Shown: positions 35,347 through 43,969, counted from the first letter of the stretch. The stretch is DNA of 64,000 nt from CAVXFS01 sp963761115 (GCA_963761115.1 CAVXFS010000004.1:620001-684000); one strand, 5' to 3'. The notes: generated by a model not told the origin, from the letters alone. Numbers and translations are program-made.

Positions 35347-35388
35347 TCCCCTCCCCCTGTAAGGGGGAGGGTTAGGGTGGGGGTGGGA
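35347..35388. repeat. Third GC-rich palindromic repeat, after hynL
   Basis: CCCTCCCCCT, loop GTA and AGGGGGAGGG form a strong hairpin, followed by TTAGGGTGGGGGTGGG. It belongs to the same family as the pair at 29955-30038 and is oriented like the second of those units. It starts 16 bases after the hynL stop and may stop or slow transcription into hupE. Confidence 0.75.
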
Positions 35389-35521
35389 GCGTCGAGTAAG
35401 GCGAAGGCTTGAAGTGAATTGACGACGATACCATCGTCCCAGGCGCTCCCCGCCTTGCACACCACGTCGGGAAGGGGAAAAGAACGGTGTTCATGATTCG
35501 CGAAATTCAAGGAGACACACC

Positions 35522-36106
35522 ATGCATAAATCAACAGCAAAATTTCTGACAGCGGTCTTCCTGCTGGTCTCAAGCAGCGTCGCTTTTGCTCACCCCGGCC
35601 ACAACGTATCCGGCTTTGCGGCAGGACTGATGCATCCATTCTCCGGTCTCGATCACCTGCTTGCGATGGTGGCGGTCGGACTGTGGGCAGCGCAGGGTGG
35701 CGGGCGCAAAGTGTGGCTGTTGCCCGCCACGTTCATGACCATGCTTGCCGTCGGCGCGGGCGTCTCGATGTCGTGGCAATCGTTGCCGCTGGTGGAAACG
35801 GGCATCGCAGTCTCGGTGCTGGCGCTGGGCCTGCTGATCGCTCTCTCGCTGCAATTACCTGCGAATACCAGTGTGGCGATCTGCGCGCTGTTCGGCCTGC
35901 TGCACGGCTACGCGCATGGTCTTGAGCTGCCGCAATCGGCAGCACCGGCGGCATATGCGCTTGGCTTCCTTGCTGCGACAGCGACTTTGCATCTTGGCGG
36001 CATCGCTACCGGTATCGCCACTCGCCAGCGATATGCACTGTTGTCGCGATTTCTGGGTGGTGCGATTGCAATCAGCGGCGCATGCTTGTTCTTCGCCCTT
36101 GATTGA
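35522..36106 (+). CDS. hupE: HupE/UreJ family metal permease
   Basis: The 194-residue inner-membrane protein has a signal-like N-terminus ending FAHPGHNV and about six helices. The motif HPFSGLDHLLAMVAVGLWA is the HupE/UreJ signature; a second His-rich segment is FGLLHGYAHGLELP. Family members are thought to bring nickel into the cell for hydrogenase or urease. The His at the mature N-terminus (HPGH) is a typical metal-binding position. The gene follows hynL after a repeat-containing 191-base gap, with AAGGAGA before the ATG. Its role here is most likely Ni supply for HynL and HoxH. Confidence 0.9.
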   Translation: MHKSTAKFLTAVFLLVSSSVAFAHPGHNVSGFAAGLMHPFSGLDHLLAMVAVGLWAAQGGGRKVWLLPATFMTMLAVGAGVSMSWQSLPLVETGIAVSVLALGLLIALSLQLPANTSVAICALFGLLHGYAHGLELPQSAAPAAYALGFLAATATLHLGGIATGIATRQRYALLSRFLGGAIAISGACLFFALD

Positions 36107-36204
36107 CTCGGTGCTGTTGGGAAGATCGACTTTCCTCACCTGACCAGAATTTCCGGGTCACGAATGAAACTATTGCGGCTGACATCACTTGCAGGCCTTG
36201 AATT

Positions 36205-36444
36205 TTGAAAGCCAGCCTTGTTTATGCCATTCTGATCATCGTGGTGGTCGTTGTCATCTCTCTGTTCGCGCGTTCAAACAACCCCGTCATCGAGCATCTG
36301 GACAAGTCTGTTGAGGCGCAGAGCAATGAATCGATAGAGCAGGAAACGCCGCCGTCGAAACTGGAGGCGGAGACAGATACCAGCTCAGAAAGTGGCGTTG
36401 ATGCTGTCGAATCTGCCAGCGGAAATTCCGGCGACAAGCAATAG
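36205..36444 (+). CDS. Small membrane protein with Ser/Thr/Glu-rich tail
   Basis: From the TTG at 36205 this frame gives 79 residues. The first part is one hydrophobic helix (LVYAILIIVVVVVISLF). The rest is an acidic tail with about eleven Ser/Thr and many Glu (NESIEQETPPSKLEAET, then DTSSESGVDAVESASGNSGD). There is no strong ribosome site, so the start and even the existence of the gene are uncertain. I do not recognise it. Its tail is the kind of segment that a Ser kinase and glycosyltransferases could modify, and exactly such genes follow at 36620-40942 after a 175-base gap. Confidence 0.5.
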   Translation: MKASLVYAILIIVVVVVISLFARSNNPVIEHLDKSVEAQSNESIEQETPPSKLEAETDTSSESGVDAVESASGNSGDKQ

Positions 36445-36619
36445 TCCGCCGCGAATTGGAATGCGGTACCCTCGGCAATTGAGCTTGAATAAGGCGTAAA
36501 AACAGCCCCGGAACGTTCACCTTTATTAATCTGATACCTGGAAAGCGCAAGTCACTAGACGATAATGGCTGAAATAGTAATGGTAAAATTCTCGCAGATC
36601 ATCACATATGGAGCAGGGC

Positions 36620-37057
36620 ATGACCGACAATACTTTATTGGTTGCAAACCCCAGTCTGGCCGCTGAGGAATTCGATGGGGAAACGGTCCTGGTCGATGTT
36701 GTTCGGGGGCTCTATTTCAGCCTGAGCGGCGCCGCCACTGAGTTATGGAGAGCATTTGCCGAGCAGCGCAGCGAGGCAGATGTCGTTGATACCTTGTGCC
36801 TGCAACTTGCGGGGGCGAACCGGGGCGGGCTGGAGGCCGCTGTAAGCAACATGCGCGAAAACGAACTCCTGCTGCCGGTGGCTGAGGCTTCAGGCGCCAG
36901 CCCGGTGAAATTCGTGGCTGCATCTTCAATTTTCTCGCTGCCAGTGGTGGAAGTTTATAGCGACCTCGCCGATCTTATTGCCATCGACCCGGTGCATGAA
37001 GTTGATGCTTCAGCCGGCTGGCCCATGAGACCGGAAAATTTCCCCGATGTTGGCTGA
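36620..37057 (+). CDS. PqqD-like (RRE-type) peptide-binding protein with C-terminal extension
   Basis: The 145-residue product has an N-terminal PqqD-like winged-helix domain (about 1-90: EEFDGETVLVDVVRGLYFSL, then GAATELWRAF and DVVDTLCLQLAG), the fold that binds leader peptides in ribosomal peptide pathways. A C-terminal extension of about 50 residues contains VVEVYSDLADLIAIDPVHEVD and AGWP and is not part of PqqD proper. The ATG at 36620 is chosen because GGAG lies six bases upstream; the ATG at 36608 lacks one. It overlaps the kinase-like gene by 11 bases and opens a five-gene operon. No peptide-modifying radical SAM gene is near. Confidence 0.75.
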   Translation: MTDNTLLVANPSLAAEEFDGETVLVDVVRGLYFSLSGAATELWRAFAEQRSEADVVDTLCLQLAGANRGGLEAAVSNMRENELLLPVAEASGASPVKFVAASSIFSLPVVEVYSDLADLIAIDPVHEVDASAGWPMRPENFPDVG

Positions 37058-38123
37058 TTGCAAATCAGCCGATCATGTACGGAGCCACAGCGAGTCGACA
37101 GTTTCAATAGTCAAGTTGCTTGCCGACGCAGTCTCCGGATTCCCGGTGCGCTGGACGTCCTCTCACGCGCTTGGAGGGGTGGCTTTTTCTGTATTGTCGA
37201 ACGATGTCAAGTCCGCCGAGTTCCTGACGCGCTGCCTGATTCCAGCCGGGATAAATGAGAGAGCAACTCCGTCCCTCGAGATTTTCGTATTAACCGGTTC
37301 CTCCTCTCCGTTTACTTTTCCGCCGCCCTGGAATCTTCCCCATACTGACCAGCGTCACCTGGAACGCCTGCATCTTTCACCGGACGGAAATGTCAGCGCG
37401 TATTACGACCATGACCGTAAGTTCTGGATGATTCTCGACAGGGAATCCCGGCGCGCGCTTTTGTGGATCGCCAACGCGGAGAACCTTCCGTTCTGGGAGG
37501 AGGCGGCACCTTTCAAGCAAATTTTGCAATGGTTTTGCGCTGGCAGCCGCATGACGATGCTTCATGGCGGCGTGGTGACCAATTCCCGGTGTGGAGCCCT
37601 GCTTGCCGGAGCGGGAGGATCGGGCAAGTCAACCACGGTCGCTGCCTGCTTCCAGGCCGGGCTGGGCGTTTGTGGCGATGACCTAGTGGTGGCCGAGCGG
37701 ACCGACGCGGGCTGGCTTGCCCACGCAGCTTTCGACGCGGTCAAACTTTCTCCCAATGACGCCATTCCCATTCCACCCATCCTGGAAACGGCTCCATGGA
37801 GTACTTGTGGAGAAAAGCGGCTGGTTCGCTACTCGGATGCTTCGGCACACGGATTTATCCGCACGACGCACTTGAATGCGCTCATCCATTGCAGGATTGC
37901 GGGAGGCGCCAGATCGAGACTTGTCGGGATACCGCCATCGGAAATGCTGCGGGCCATCGCCCCGCCCACCGTGTTCCTGCTGCGTGGCAGGGAATCCCAC
38001 ATCCTCAAGGAAGTCGGCGGAATGGTCAGGGCACTTCCCTGTTTCCGTCTGAATCTTGGCGAAAATCCGGCCGAAGCGGCATTGCTGCTGAAGGACTGGC
38101 TGGAGGGACTTGCGCATGGCTGA
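37047..38123 (+). CDS. HPr-kinase-like (HprK-related) P-loop protein
   Basis: The 358-residue protein has a C-terminal half like HPr kinase/phosphorylase: MLHGGVVTNSRCGALLAGAG, Walker A in GAGGSGKSTT, and GDDLVVAE with the acidic pair that follows the P-loop in HprK. The N-terminal 180 residues are of unknown fold. HprK homologues in peptide gene clusters phosphorylate Ser on a substrate peptide; here the substrate is not known. Neighbours are a PqqD-like protein (11-base overlap) and a GT2 gene (eight-base overlap), so it works with them. It is not the regulator of the PTS HPr, as no pts genes are near. Start at ATG 37047. Confidence 0.75.
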   Translation: MLADCKSADHVRSHSESTVSIVKLLADAVSGFPVRWTSSHALGGVAFSVLSNDVKSAEFLTRCLIPAGINERATPSLEIFVLTGSSSPFTFPPPWNLPHTDQRHLERLHLSPDGNVSAYYDHDRKFWMILDRESRRALLWIANAENLPFWEEAAPFKQILQWFCAGSRMTMLHGGVVTNSRCGALLAGAGGSGKSTTVAACFQAGLGVCGDDLVVAERTDAGWLAHAAFDAVKLSPNDAIPIPPILETAPWSTCGEKRLVRYSDASAHGFIRTTHLNALIHCRIAGGARSRLVGIPPSEMLRAIAPPTVFLLRGRESHILKEVGGMVRALPCFRLNLGENPAEAALLLKDWLEGLAHG

Positions 38124-38862
38124 ACGCGTATCGGTCATCATTCCCAATCTCAATATGGGCTCATTTCTTGATGCGGCCTTGCGCTCCATCGCGCTGCAAG
38201 GCTTGCCTGTGCATGAGGTGATCCTGGTCGATTGCGGCTCGACAGACCAGACATTCGATGTGGCCGCAAAGCACCTCTCCAGCGGCTTGAATATCAGGGT
38301 CATTGAACATCCCGGCCTGGGACCGGGTGTTGCACGCAACCGTGGAATCGCCGCCGCGCAAGGCGACTTGATCGCTTTTCTGGACGCGGACGATATCTGG
38401 CCGGCCGGCAAACTCGAGCGACAGCTCGGCCGGCTGGCGAGGCAACCCGCCGTGGATATGGTGACCGGTTATGTTTGTTATTTCGAGGAACCCGGCCCGA
38501 GCGGCCTGGAGCCGGCGCCAGGCTCCCGAACCGAAAACATTTTTCATGTGCATGTCGGCGCCTGTATCTATCGGAAAGCGGTTTTCGAGCGGATTGGCGG
38601 TGCTTTCGACGAGGATTTCCTTTACAGCGAAGATGTGGACCTGATGCTGCGCGTCCGTGAAGCCGGCATTCCCTTCACCATACTGCGCAGCGTTGAACTT
38701 TATTACCGCAAGCATGAGGCCTCCATGATGGCCCGGGCCAATCCCCGCAAAGAGGCCAGTTTCCGGCTGGCCGCACGGAAGTCACTATTGCGGCGTCGCG
38801 CAGCGGGCACGCTCAATGTTCCATTGCGCGACTTCGCCGTTTATCTGGAGCCATCGAGTTGA
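38116..38862 (+). CDS. Glycosyltransferase family 2, first copy
   Basis: The 248-residue GT-A enzyme starts at ATG 38116, after TGGAGGGA, and overlaps the kinase-like gene. VSVIIPNLNMGSFLDAALRS is the nucleotide-sugar loop, VILVDCGSTDQT the next strand and FLDADDIW holds the DxD metal motif. FDEDFLYSEDVDLMLRVREAG contains the ED catalytic-base motif. It is soluble, without membrane segments, so it acts in the cytoplasm on a peptide or lipid. It has the four-base overlap with the second GT2 that is typical of coupled translation. Confidence 0.88.
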   Translation: MAERVSVIIPNLNMGSFLDAALRSIALQGLPVHEVILVDCGSTDQTFDVAAKHLSSGLNIRVIEHPGLGPGVARNRGIAAAQGDLIAFLDADDIWPAGKLERQLGRLARQPAVDMVTGYVCYFEEPGPSGLEPAPGSRTENIFHVHVGACIYRKAVFERIGGAFDEDFLYSEDVDLMLRVREAGIPFTILRSVELYYRKHEASMMARANPRKEASFRLAARKSLLRRRAAGTLNVPLRDFAVYLEPSS

Positions 38863-39539
38863 GAAAGATCTCCGTCATCATTCCAGCCTTCAACGCAGAA
38901 AGAACGCTTGGTGAGACCCTGCAAAGCGTCACCGCGCAAATTCGGCCGGCAGACGAAATCATCGTTGTGGATGATGGGTCGACGGATGCCACTGCAACAA
39001 TTGCGGCTGCGGTGCCGGGCGTGCGCCTGGTTCGCCAGCAAAATACCGGTACTGCAGGAGCCTTGAATGCAGGCCTGGATGCAGCGCGGCACCCATTCAT
39101 CGCCGTGCTGGACGCGGATGATATGTGGACGCCTGCTTGCCTCGATATTCAAATCTCCAATCTTGACCAGTATCCGCAACTGGATGGTTCGGTCGGTTGG
39201 GTTTCCGAGTTCGTCTGCCCGTCGTTGCCGCCAGAAACGGCCGCCCGGTTTCAGCCGCGTCCCGCGCAAATCGGCTGGCTTGGGGGGGCGACCCTGGTGC
39301 GCCGAGATACCTTCCAGCGTGTCGGAGAGTTCAATCCGGTGGTCAGGGGCGCTGCATGGATCGACTGGATGGACCGTGCCAGACGCGAAGGTGCCAGTTT
39401 TGGCACCGTCGACAAAATTGTCCTGCAGCGACGTTTGCATCCAGGCTCGTGGAGTACAAGCGCCGCAACAAAGGGCGGTTTGGGCATGATGAGTGCGTTA
39501 AGGCTGGCAATAGAGCGTCGCCGAAAATCCGGGATATGA
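38859..39539 (+). CDS. Glycosyltransferase family 2, second copy
   Basis: The 226-residue GT2 starts with TTG at 38859 (TTGA overlap). It has ISVIIPAFNAERTLGETLQS, VVDDGSTDATA and AVLDADDMW, the normal GT-A motifs. The later catalytic region is shorter than in the first copy: GAAWIDWMDRARREG stands where the ED motif is expected, so Asp is present but the pattern differs. It may transfer another sugar or act as a heterodimer with the first copy. The two sequences are only distantly alike, so this is not a recent duplication. Confidence 0.85.
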   Translation: MRKISVIIPAFNAERTLGETLQSVTAQIRPADEIIVVDDGSTDATATIAAAVPGVRLVRQQNTGTAGALNAGLDAARHPFIAVLDADDMWTPACLDIQISNLDQYPQLDGSVGWVSEFVCPSLPPETAARFQPRPAQIGWLGGATLVRRDTFQRVGEFNPVVRGAAWIDWMDRARREGASFGTVDKIVLQRRLHPGSWSTSAATKGGLGMMSALRLAIERRRKSGI

Positions 39540-40942
39540 GCGATATCACGCCGGTTCCCGCTATCCGCGAAAAGTCGCTGGACCTGCTGGCGCGGGCGGC
39601 GCTCGCCCCGGAAGCCGAGGCAATTTCAGCGTGGCGAGCATGGCGCAAGGACTACGATATCGACAATACGCCATGGAGCGAAGTGCGCATGCTGGGAGCA
39701 GTCGCAGCCAGGATCGAAACGCTGGAGCCTGATGCATCCATCCGGCCCAGGGTGCTCGGTATCAGGAAGTTCTTGTGGGTACACAGCCAGATGTGCCTGA
39801 ACAAGGCAATCAGCGGATTGGCGGCCCTGAACAATGCCGGTATCCCCGCACTGTTGATGAAGGGTGCGGCGCGTATCGCCCGCGATCCGGCGAGCGCGCA
39901 GGAAAGATTGATTCGCGACGTCGATGTGCTCGTTCCATTGGGCAGAGAGCAACATGCATTCGATGTTTTGCAAAATGACGGGTGGGCCCTGGTTGCTGAA
40001 GAATGGCAGATAAACTTCCGCCGCTTGGCCCCGGTGGCCGGCCATCATGCCTGGTCACTGGCAAAGGACAAGTTTGAAATTGACCTGCACCATTTTTCCA
40101 ATCACCTGAACCGGCTTCGCGGCGATGATGACCGGGTATGGGCACGATCAGTACCAGTTGCATGGCATGGTGTAAATGTTCGGGTTCCTTCACCCGCGGA
40201 TGCGCTGTTGATCGCGCTCATTCATGGCGTGCGCTGGTCAAAAGACGGTTCTGCAGACTGGGCTGTCGACGCATCGGCACTTATCGATGAAGGAAATCTG
40301 GATTGGGACGTATTTCTGGAAGAGGCAACAGATCGAAAGCTGCAAGCCGTGCTTTCGGTCGGGCTGGTCTATTTGCGAAACACTTTGCACAAGCCCGTTC
40401 CGGACGAAGTGATCAGGAGATTGCGGGTTGAATCAACCTCGGCGCAGCAAGCGGAACTGGAGCAATACACCAGCACACCAAGCCCGGATACGCCGCAACA
40501 TATTTTTGCAGCCAGTTTGATGGCAATCCAGCGGGCTCTTTCGCACAATAAAGAAATTGCTGGTGGAGCCGTTCAGAAGCTGCCACAGAAAGTTGCCGCA
40601 CGGTATTCCATAAATCTGCCTTCAGGCGAAAGTTGCGCATTCAAGCTGCCGCAACAGCATGGAAAATATGGCTGGCTGATCGTGCAGGCAACGATCGACT
40701 GGCCGCATCCACAATCAGCCGACCCCATCATGGTTGAGTTTATTGCTCCTGGCCTCCCGCTCGCAAAACTTGCCGGCAAACTCCACCCGAACTCCGCGCA
40801 ATCCTTCGCCATAAAACTTCCTGAAATACTTCTGGATTTCAGGGGCATCAGGGTACTTGCATTTAAATACTGGACGGAAAGTCCATCGACCAGTCTGTCC
40901 GTCACCATCACTTTGTCGCGCAGCGAGTGGGGTCAAAGTTAG
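39536..40942 (+). CDS. Nucleotidyltransferase family protein (NTP_transf_5-like)
   Basis: The 468-residue product starts at ATG 39536, overlapping the second GT2. The central region follows the uncharacterised nucleotidyltransferase family: IPALLMKGAARIARDP and RLIRDVDVLVP (metal-binding Asp pair), then LDLHHF-type EIDLHHFSNHLN. Members occur in lasso peptide clusters (the N gene next to the kinase gene), where they modify the phosphorylated peptide. The C-terminal 130 residues, after about 335, are a separate beta-rich domain (YGWLIVQATIDW, SLSVTITLSRSEWG). It closes the operon. I infer that it acts on the same substrate as the kinase-like protein. Confidence 0.75.
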   Translation: MSDITPVPAIREKSLDLLARAALAPEAEAISAWRAWRKDYDIDNTPWSEVRMLGAVAARIETLEPDASIRPRVLGIRKFLWVHSQMCLNKAISGLAALNNAGIPALLMKGAARIARDPASAQERLIRDVDVLVPLGREQHAFDVLQNDGWALVAEEWQINFRRLAPVAGHHAWSLAKDKFEIDLHHFSNHLNRLRGDDDRVWARSVPVAWHGVNVRVPSPADALLIALIHGVRWSKDGSADWAVDASALIDEGNLDWDVFLEEATDRKLQAVLSVGLVYLRNTLHKPVPDEVIRRLRVESTSAQQAELEQYTSTPSPDTPQHIFAASLMAIQRALSHNKEIAGGAVQKLPQKVAARYSINLPSGESCAFKLPQQHGKYGWLIVQATIDWPHPQSADPIMVEFIAPGLPLAKLAGKLHPNSAQSFAIKLPEILLDFRGIRVLAFKYWTESPSTSLSVTITLSRSEWGQS

Positions 40943-41095
40943 CCAACTGGCAAGTCAACCGGATCATGCCGTATATCGTTGCCTGCGGGCCTGATGCTGG
41001 TTAGCGTGTGAGCGTTGACCCATGTCGGAAAATTCGGCTACCAGCCAAGTGGCGGAAACTGAAGTTCACCAGATTCCGCGCCCTGGACCTGTGCA

Positions 41096-43774
41096 TCACA
41101 GCGCTTTGCTGATGCGCTTGATAGCCGGGTCTTCCGCGCTGGCGGTGATGGTGAAGCCCAGCGTCGTGACCAGCTTGAGCATGTTGTGGTTGCCGGCCAG
41201 CACTTCGCCTTCCATGGTTTGCAATCCCTTGCTGCGCGCCGCGTCGAACAGGCTGCCCATCAGCTTGTGGCCGACCGCCCGGTGCTGCCACTCATCGCTG
41301 ATCACCAGCGCGAACTCGCAGGAGTCGCCGTCGGGATTGATGGCGTAGCGGCAGACGCCGATCTCCAGTTCCTTGCCGTCCACTTCGGTCACCGCGAGCA
41401 GCGCCATCTCACGGTCATAGTCGATCTGCGTGAAGCGCACCAGCATCGATTCGGACAGTTCGTGTACGCTGTTCATGAAGCGGAAATATTTGCTTTCCTC
41501 CGACAGGTTGCGCACGAACGCCTGCTCCAGTTCTGCATCCTCCGGCCGGATCGGGCGGATGGTGATGTCGGTGCCGTCCGGCAGTTGCCAGTGGCTGACC
41601 AGATCTGCAGGGTAGGGATGGATCGCCATGTGGGCGTAGCGGTCGCCGGAGGACGGCGCGTAATCCACCAGCACGCGCGCATCCGCCGCCAGCGCGCCGT
41701 GCTCGTCCACGATCAGTGGGTTGATGTCCATCTCCTTCAGCCACGGCAGTTCGCAGGCCATCTCGGAAACGCGCAGCAGCAGGCTTTCCAACGCATCCAT
41801 CTGCACCGGCGGCATGTGGCGGAACTGGCCGAGCAGTTTCGAGATGCGCGTGCCGGCGATCAGTTCGCGCGCCAGGAAACGGTTCAGCGGCGGCAGCGCG
41901 ACGGCGCGGTCGCCCATGATCTCCACCGTGATGCCGCCCGCGCCGAAAGTGATCACCGGACCGAACACCGGGTCGGTGGTGATGCCGAGCATCAGTTCGC
42001 GGCCATTGGGTTTGACCACCATCGGCTGGATGGCGATGCCATCCAGGTGCGCATCGGGGCGGTTCCTGGAGACCTCGCTGATGATCTCGTTGTAGGCGGC
42101 GCGCACCGCGGCCGCATTGGTCAGGTTGAGCTTGACGCCGCCGGCATCGGACTTGTGCGTGATGTCGGGCGAATTGATCTTCATCGCCACCGGGAAGCCG
42201 AGTTGCTGCGCCAGCATCAGCGCTTCACCTGGCGAACGCGCCACCACGGTGCTGGCAACCGGGATGTGGAAGGCTGCCAGCAGCGCCTTCGATTCCATCT
42301 CCGACAGCACCTTGCGCCGCTCGGCCAGCACGGTCTCGATCAGCATGCGCGCACCTTCTATGTCCGGTTCCTCCTCATGCGACAGCGGACCCGGGGTTTG
42401 CGCCAGCAGGCGCTGGTTGCGGTAGAAAGCGGTGATGTAGGAGAACGCCTCGATCGCCGCTTCCGGCGTGCGGAACGTCGGGATCTTTGCCTGCGTGAAC
42501 GCCTCGCGCGCGCTGCCGATCTGCACATCGCCCATCCAGCAGGTGAGCAAAGGCTTGTACAGTGTTTCGGCCAGCTCGATCAGTGACTGCGCTACGACCA
42601 GCGGTTGCGTCATCGCCTGCGGCGTGAGGATCACCAGTACGCCGTCTATGCCCTCATCCTCCATGCAGATCGAGACCGCATCGCGGTAGCGCTCGGCCGG
42701 GGCGTCGCCGATGATGTCGACCGGATTGTTGTGCGACCAGGTCGCGGGCAGCGCCGCGTTGAGCCGTTCCATGGTCTTGTCGGACAGGCTGGCGACGGTT
42801 ACGCCGAGATCGACGGCACGATCGATCGCCATCACGCCGGGGCCGCCGCCGTTGGTGACGATGGCCAGGCGGTTGCCGCTGAACTGGTGCCGTGAGGCGA
42901 GCGATTTGGCGGCGGAGAACAAGCCGCCGATGGAGAGCACCCGCACTACGCCGGCACGCCGCAGTGCGGCATCGAACACATCGTCGGAGCCGACCAGCGC
43001 GCCGGTGTGCGACATCACCGCTTTCGATCCGGCCGCATGGCGGCCGACCTTGATAACGAAGATCGGCTTGCTGCGCGCGGCCGCACGCAGCGCACTCATG
43101 AAGCCGCGCGCCTTGTGGATGCCCTCGACGTAGATCAGGATGCTTTGCGTCTGCGCATCGGTGGCCAGGTAATCGAGGATCTCGCCGAAATCCACGTCGG
43201 CCGAGGTGCCCATCGAGACCACGCTGGAAAAAGCGATGTCATTCGGCGGAGCATAGTCGAGGATGGCGGTGCACAGCGCACCCGATTGCGACACCAGCGC
43301 GAGGTTGCCGGGCTTGACGCTGCCCTTGAAGAAGGTGGCGTTCAGGCCGATACCGGTGCGCATGATACCGAGGCAGTTGGGGCCGATGATGCGCACGCCA
43401 TAGGATCTGGCCCGGGCCAGCATGTCGCGCTCGATCGCCGCGCCTTCGCTGCCCACCTCGCTGAAACCGGCTGACAGCACCACCGCTGCGCGCACGCCAT
43501 GCTTGCCGCAAGCCTCGATGATGTCGGGTACGGTCGCGGCCTTGGTGCAGATCACCGCCAGTTCGACCGCATCGCCGATCTCCTCGATCGAGGCATACGC
43601 GCGCTGGCCCTGCACTTCCTTGTGCGTCGGGTTGATCGCGTACAGCGCGCCCTGGTAGCCGCCCTCCAGCATGTTTTTGAACACGATGCCACCTACCGCA
43701 TCGGTGCGGTCGCTGGCGCCGATCACGGCAACGGATTTGGGCGAGAACAGCGTGCTGAGATAATGTTGTCCCAT
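41096..43774 (-). CDS. Bifunctional ADP-forming acyl-CoA synthetase-like / GNAT acetyltransferase
   Basis: The 892-residue protein follows the PatZ/Pat layout. It has a CoA-binding domain (KSVAVIGASDRTDAVGG; PNCLGIM), a succinyl-CoA-ligase-like domain with phosphohistidine-type motifs (VSQSGALCTAILDYA; MSHTGALVGSD), an ATP-grasp part (about 490-710; FPVAMKINSPDITHKSDAGG) and a C-terminal GNAT domain (about 735-892; EFALVISDEWQHRAVGHKLM). In PatZ the first part has lost catalysis and senses ligands, while GNAT acetylates lysines of central enzymes such as acetyl-CoA synthetase. Whether the synthetase part works here cannot be told. It has an AhpD-like fragment 21 bases upstream. Confidence 0.88.
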   Translation of the reverse strand: MGQHYLSTLFSPKSVAVIGASDRTDAVGGIVFKNMLEGGYQGALYAINPTHKEVQGQRAYASIEEIGDAVELAVICTKAATVPDIIEACGKHGVRAAVVLSAGFSEVGSEGAAIERDMLARARSYGVRIIGPNCLGIMRTGIGLNATFFKGSVKPGNLALVSQSGALCTAILDYAPPNDIAFSSVVSMGTSADVDFGEILDYLATDAQTQSILIYVEGIHKARGFMSALRAAARSKPIFVIKVGRHAAGSKAVMSHTGALVGSDDVFDAALRRAGVVRVLSIGGLFSAAKSLASRHQFSGNRLAIVTNGGGPGVMAIDRAVDLGVTVASLSDKTMERLNAALPATWSHNNPVDIIGDAPAERYRDAVSICMEDEGIDGVLVILTPQAMTQPLVVAQSLIELAETLYKPLLTCWMGDVQIGSAREAFTQAKIPTFRTPEAAIEAFSYITAFYRNQRLLAQTPGPLSHEEEPDIEGARMLIETVLAERRKVLSEMESKALLAAFHIPVASTVVARSPGEALMLAQQLGFPVAMKINSPDITHKSDAGGVKLNLTNAAAVRAAYNEIISEVSRNRPDAHLDGIAIQPMVVKPNGRELMLGITTDPVFGPVITFGAGGITVEIMGDRAVALPPLNRFLARELIAGTRISKLLGQFRHMPPVQMDALESLLLRVSEMACELPWLKEMDINPLIVDEHGALAADARVLVDYAPSSGDRYAHMAIHPYPADLVSHWQLPDGTDITIRPIRPEDAELEQAFVRNLSEESKYFRFMNSVHELSESMLVRFTQIDYDREMALLAVTEVDGKELEIGVCRYAINPDGDSCEFALVISDEWQHRAVGHKLMGSLFDAARSKGLQTMEGEVLAGNHNMLKLVTTLGFTITASAEDPAIKRISKAL

Positions 43775-43795
43775 GTGATTGCCTTCGTTATTGGT

Positions 43796-43969
43796 TTAAT
43801 CAATATAACACTCTCGGACTGCGACTGAATGCCGCTGGAGGTCATGCAGGGCGATGCAGGAATGGCATTGCTGTGTCATCGCCATGCCGAGTGCGATGCA
43901 TTCCTTTTCCTTTCGGTCCAGTACGCCTGCTTGCATCGCTTCGGCCATGTCTGCTCCATTTTCAGTCAT
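43796..43969 (-). pseudogene. Truncated AhpD/carboxymuconolactone-decarboxylase-like fragment
   Basis: On the minus strand, ATG at 43969 to TAA at 43796 encodes 57 residues. LDRKEKECIALGMAMTQQC and HSCIALHDL match the core of the AhpD-like fold, with the active CxxC (CHSC) and the following His. The rest of the domain is missing: the frame ends soon after with unrelated residues. No ribosome site is visible. This looks like a remnant of a peroxidase-like gene upstream of the acyl-CoA-synthetase gene, although a short functional form is possible. Confidence 0.45.

Noticed and set aside
36565..36669. 35-codon ORF (MAEIVMVKFSQ...) running into the PqqD-like gene, considered as a precursor peptide
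   Set aside because: It overlaps the PqqD start in another frame, has no ribosome site and lacks a core-like region.
41022..41348. ORF MSENSATSQVAETEVHQIP... on the plus strand near 41 kb
   Set aside because: After the first 30 codons it runs antisense through the acyl-CoA synthetase gene and has no ribosome site.
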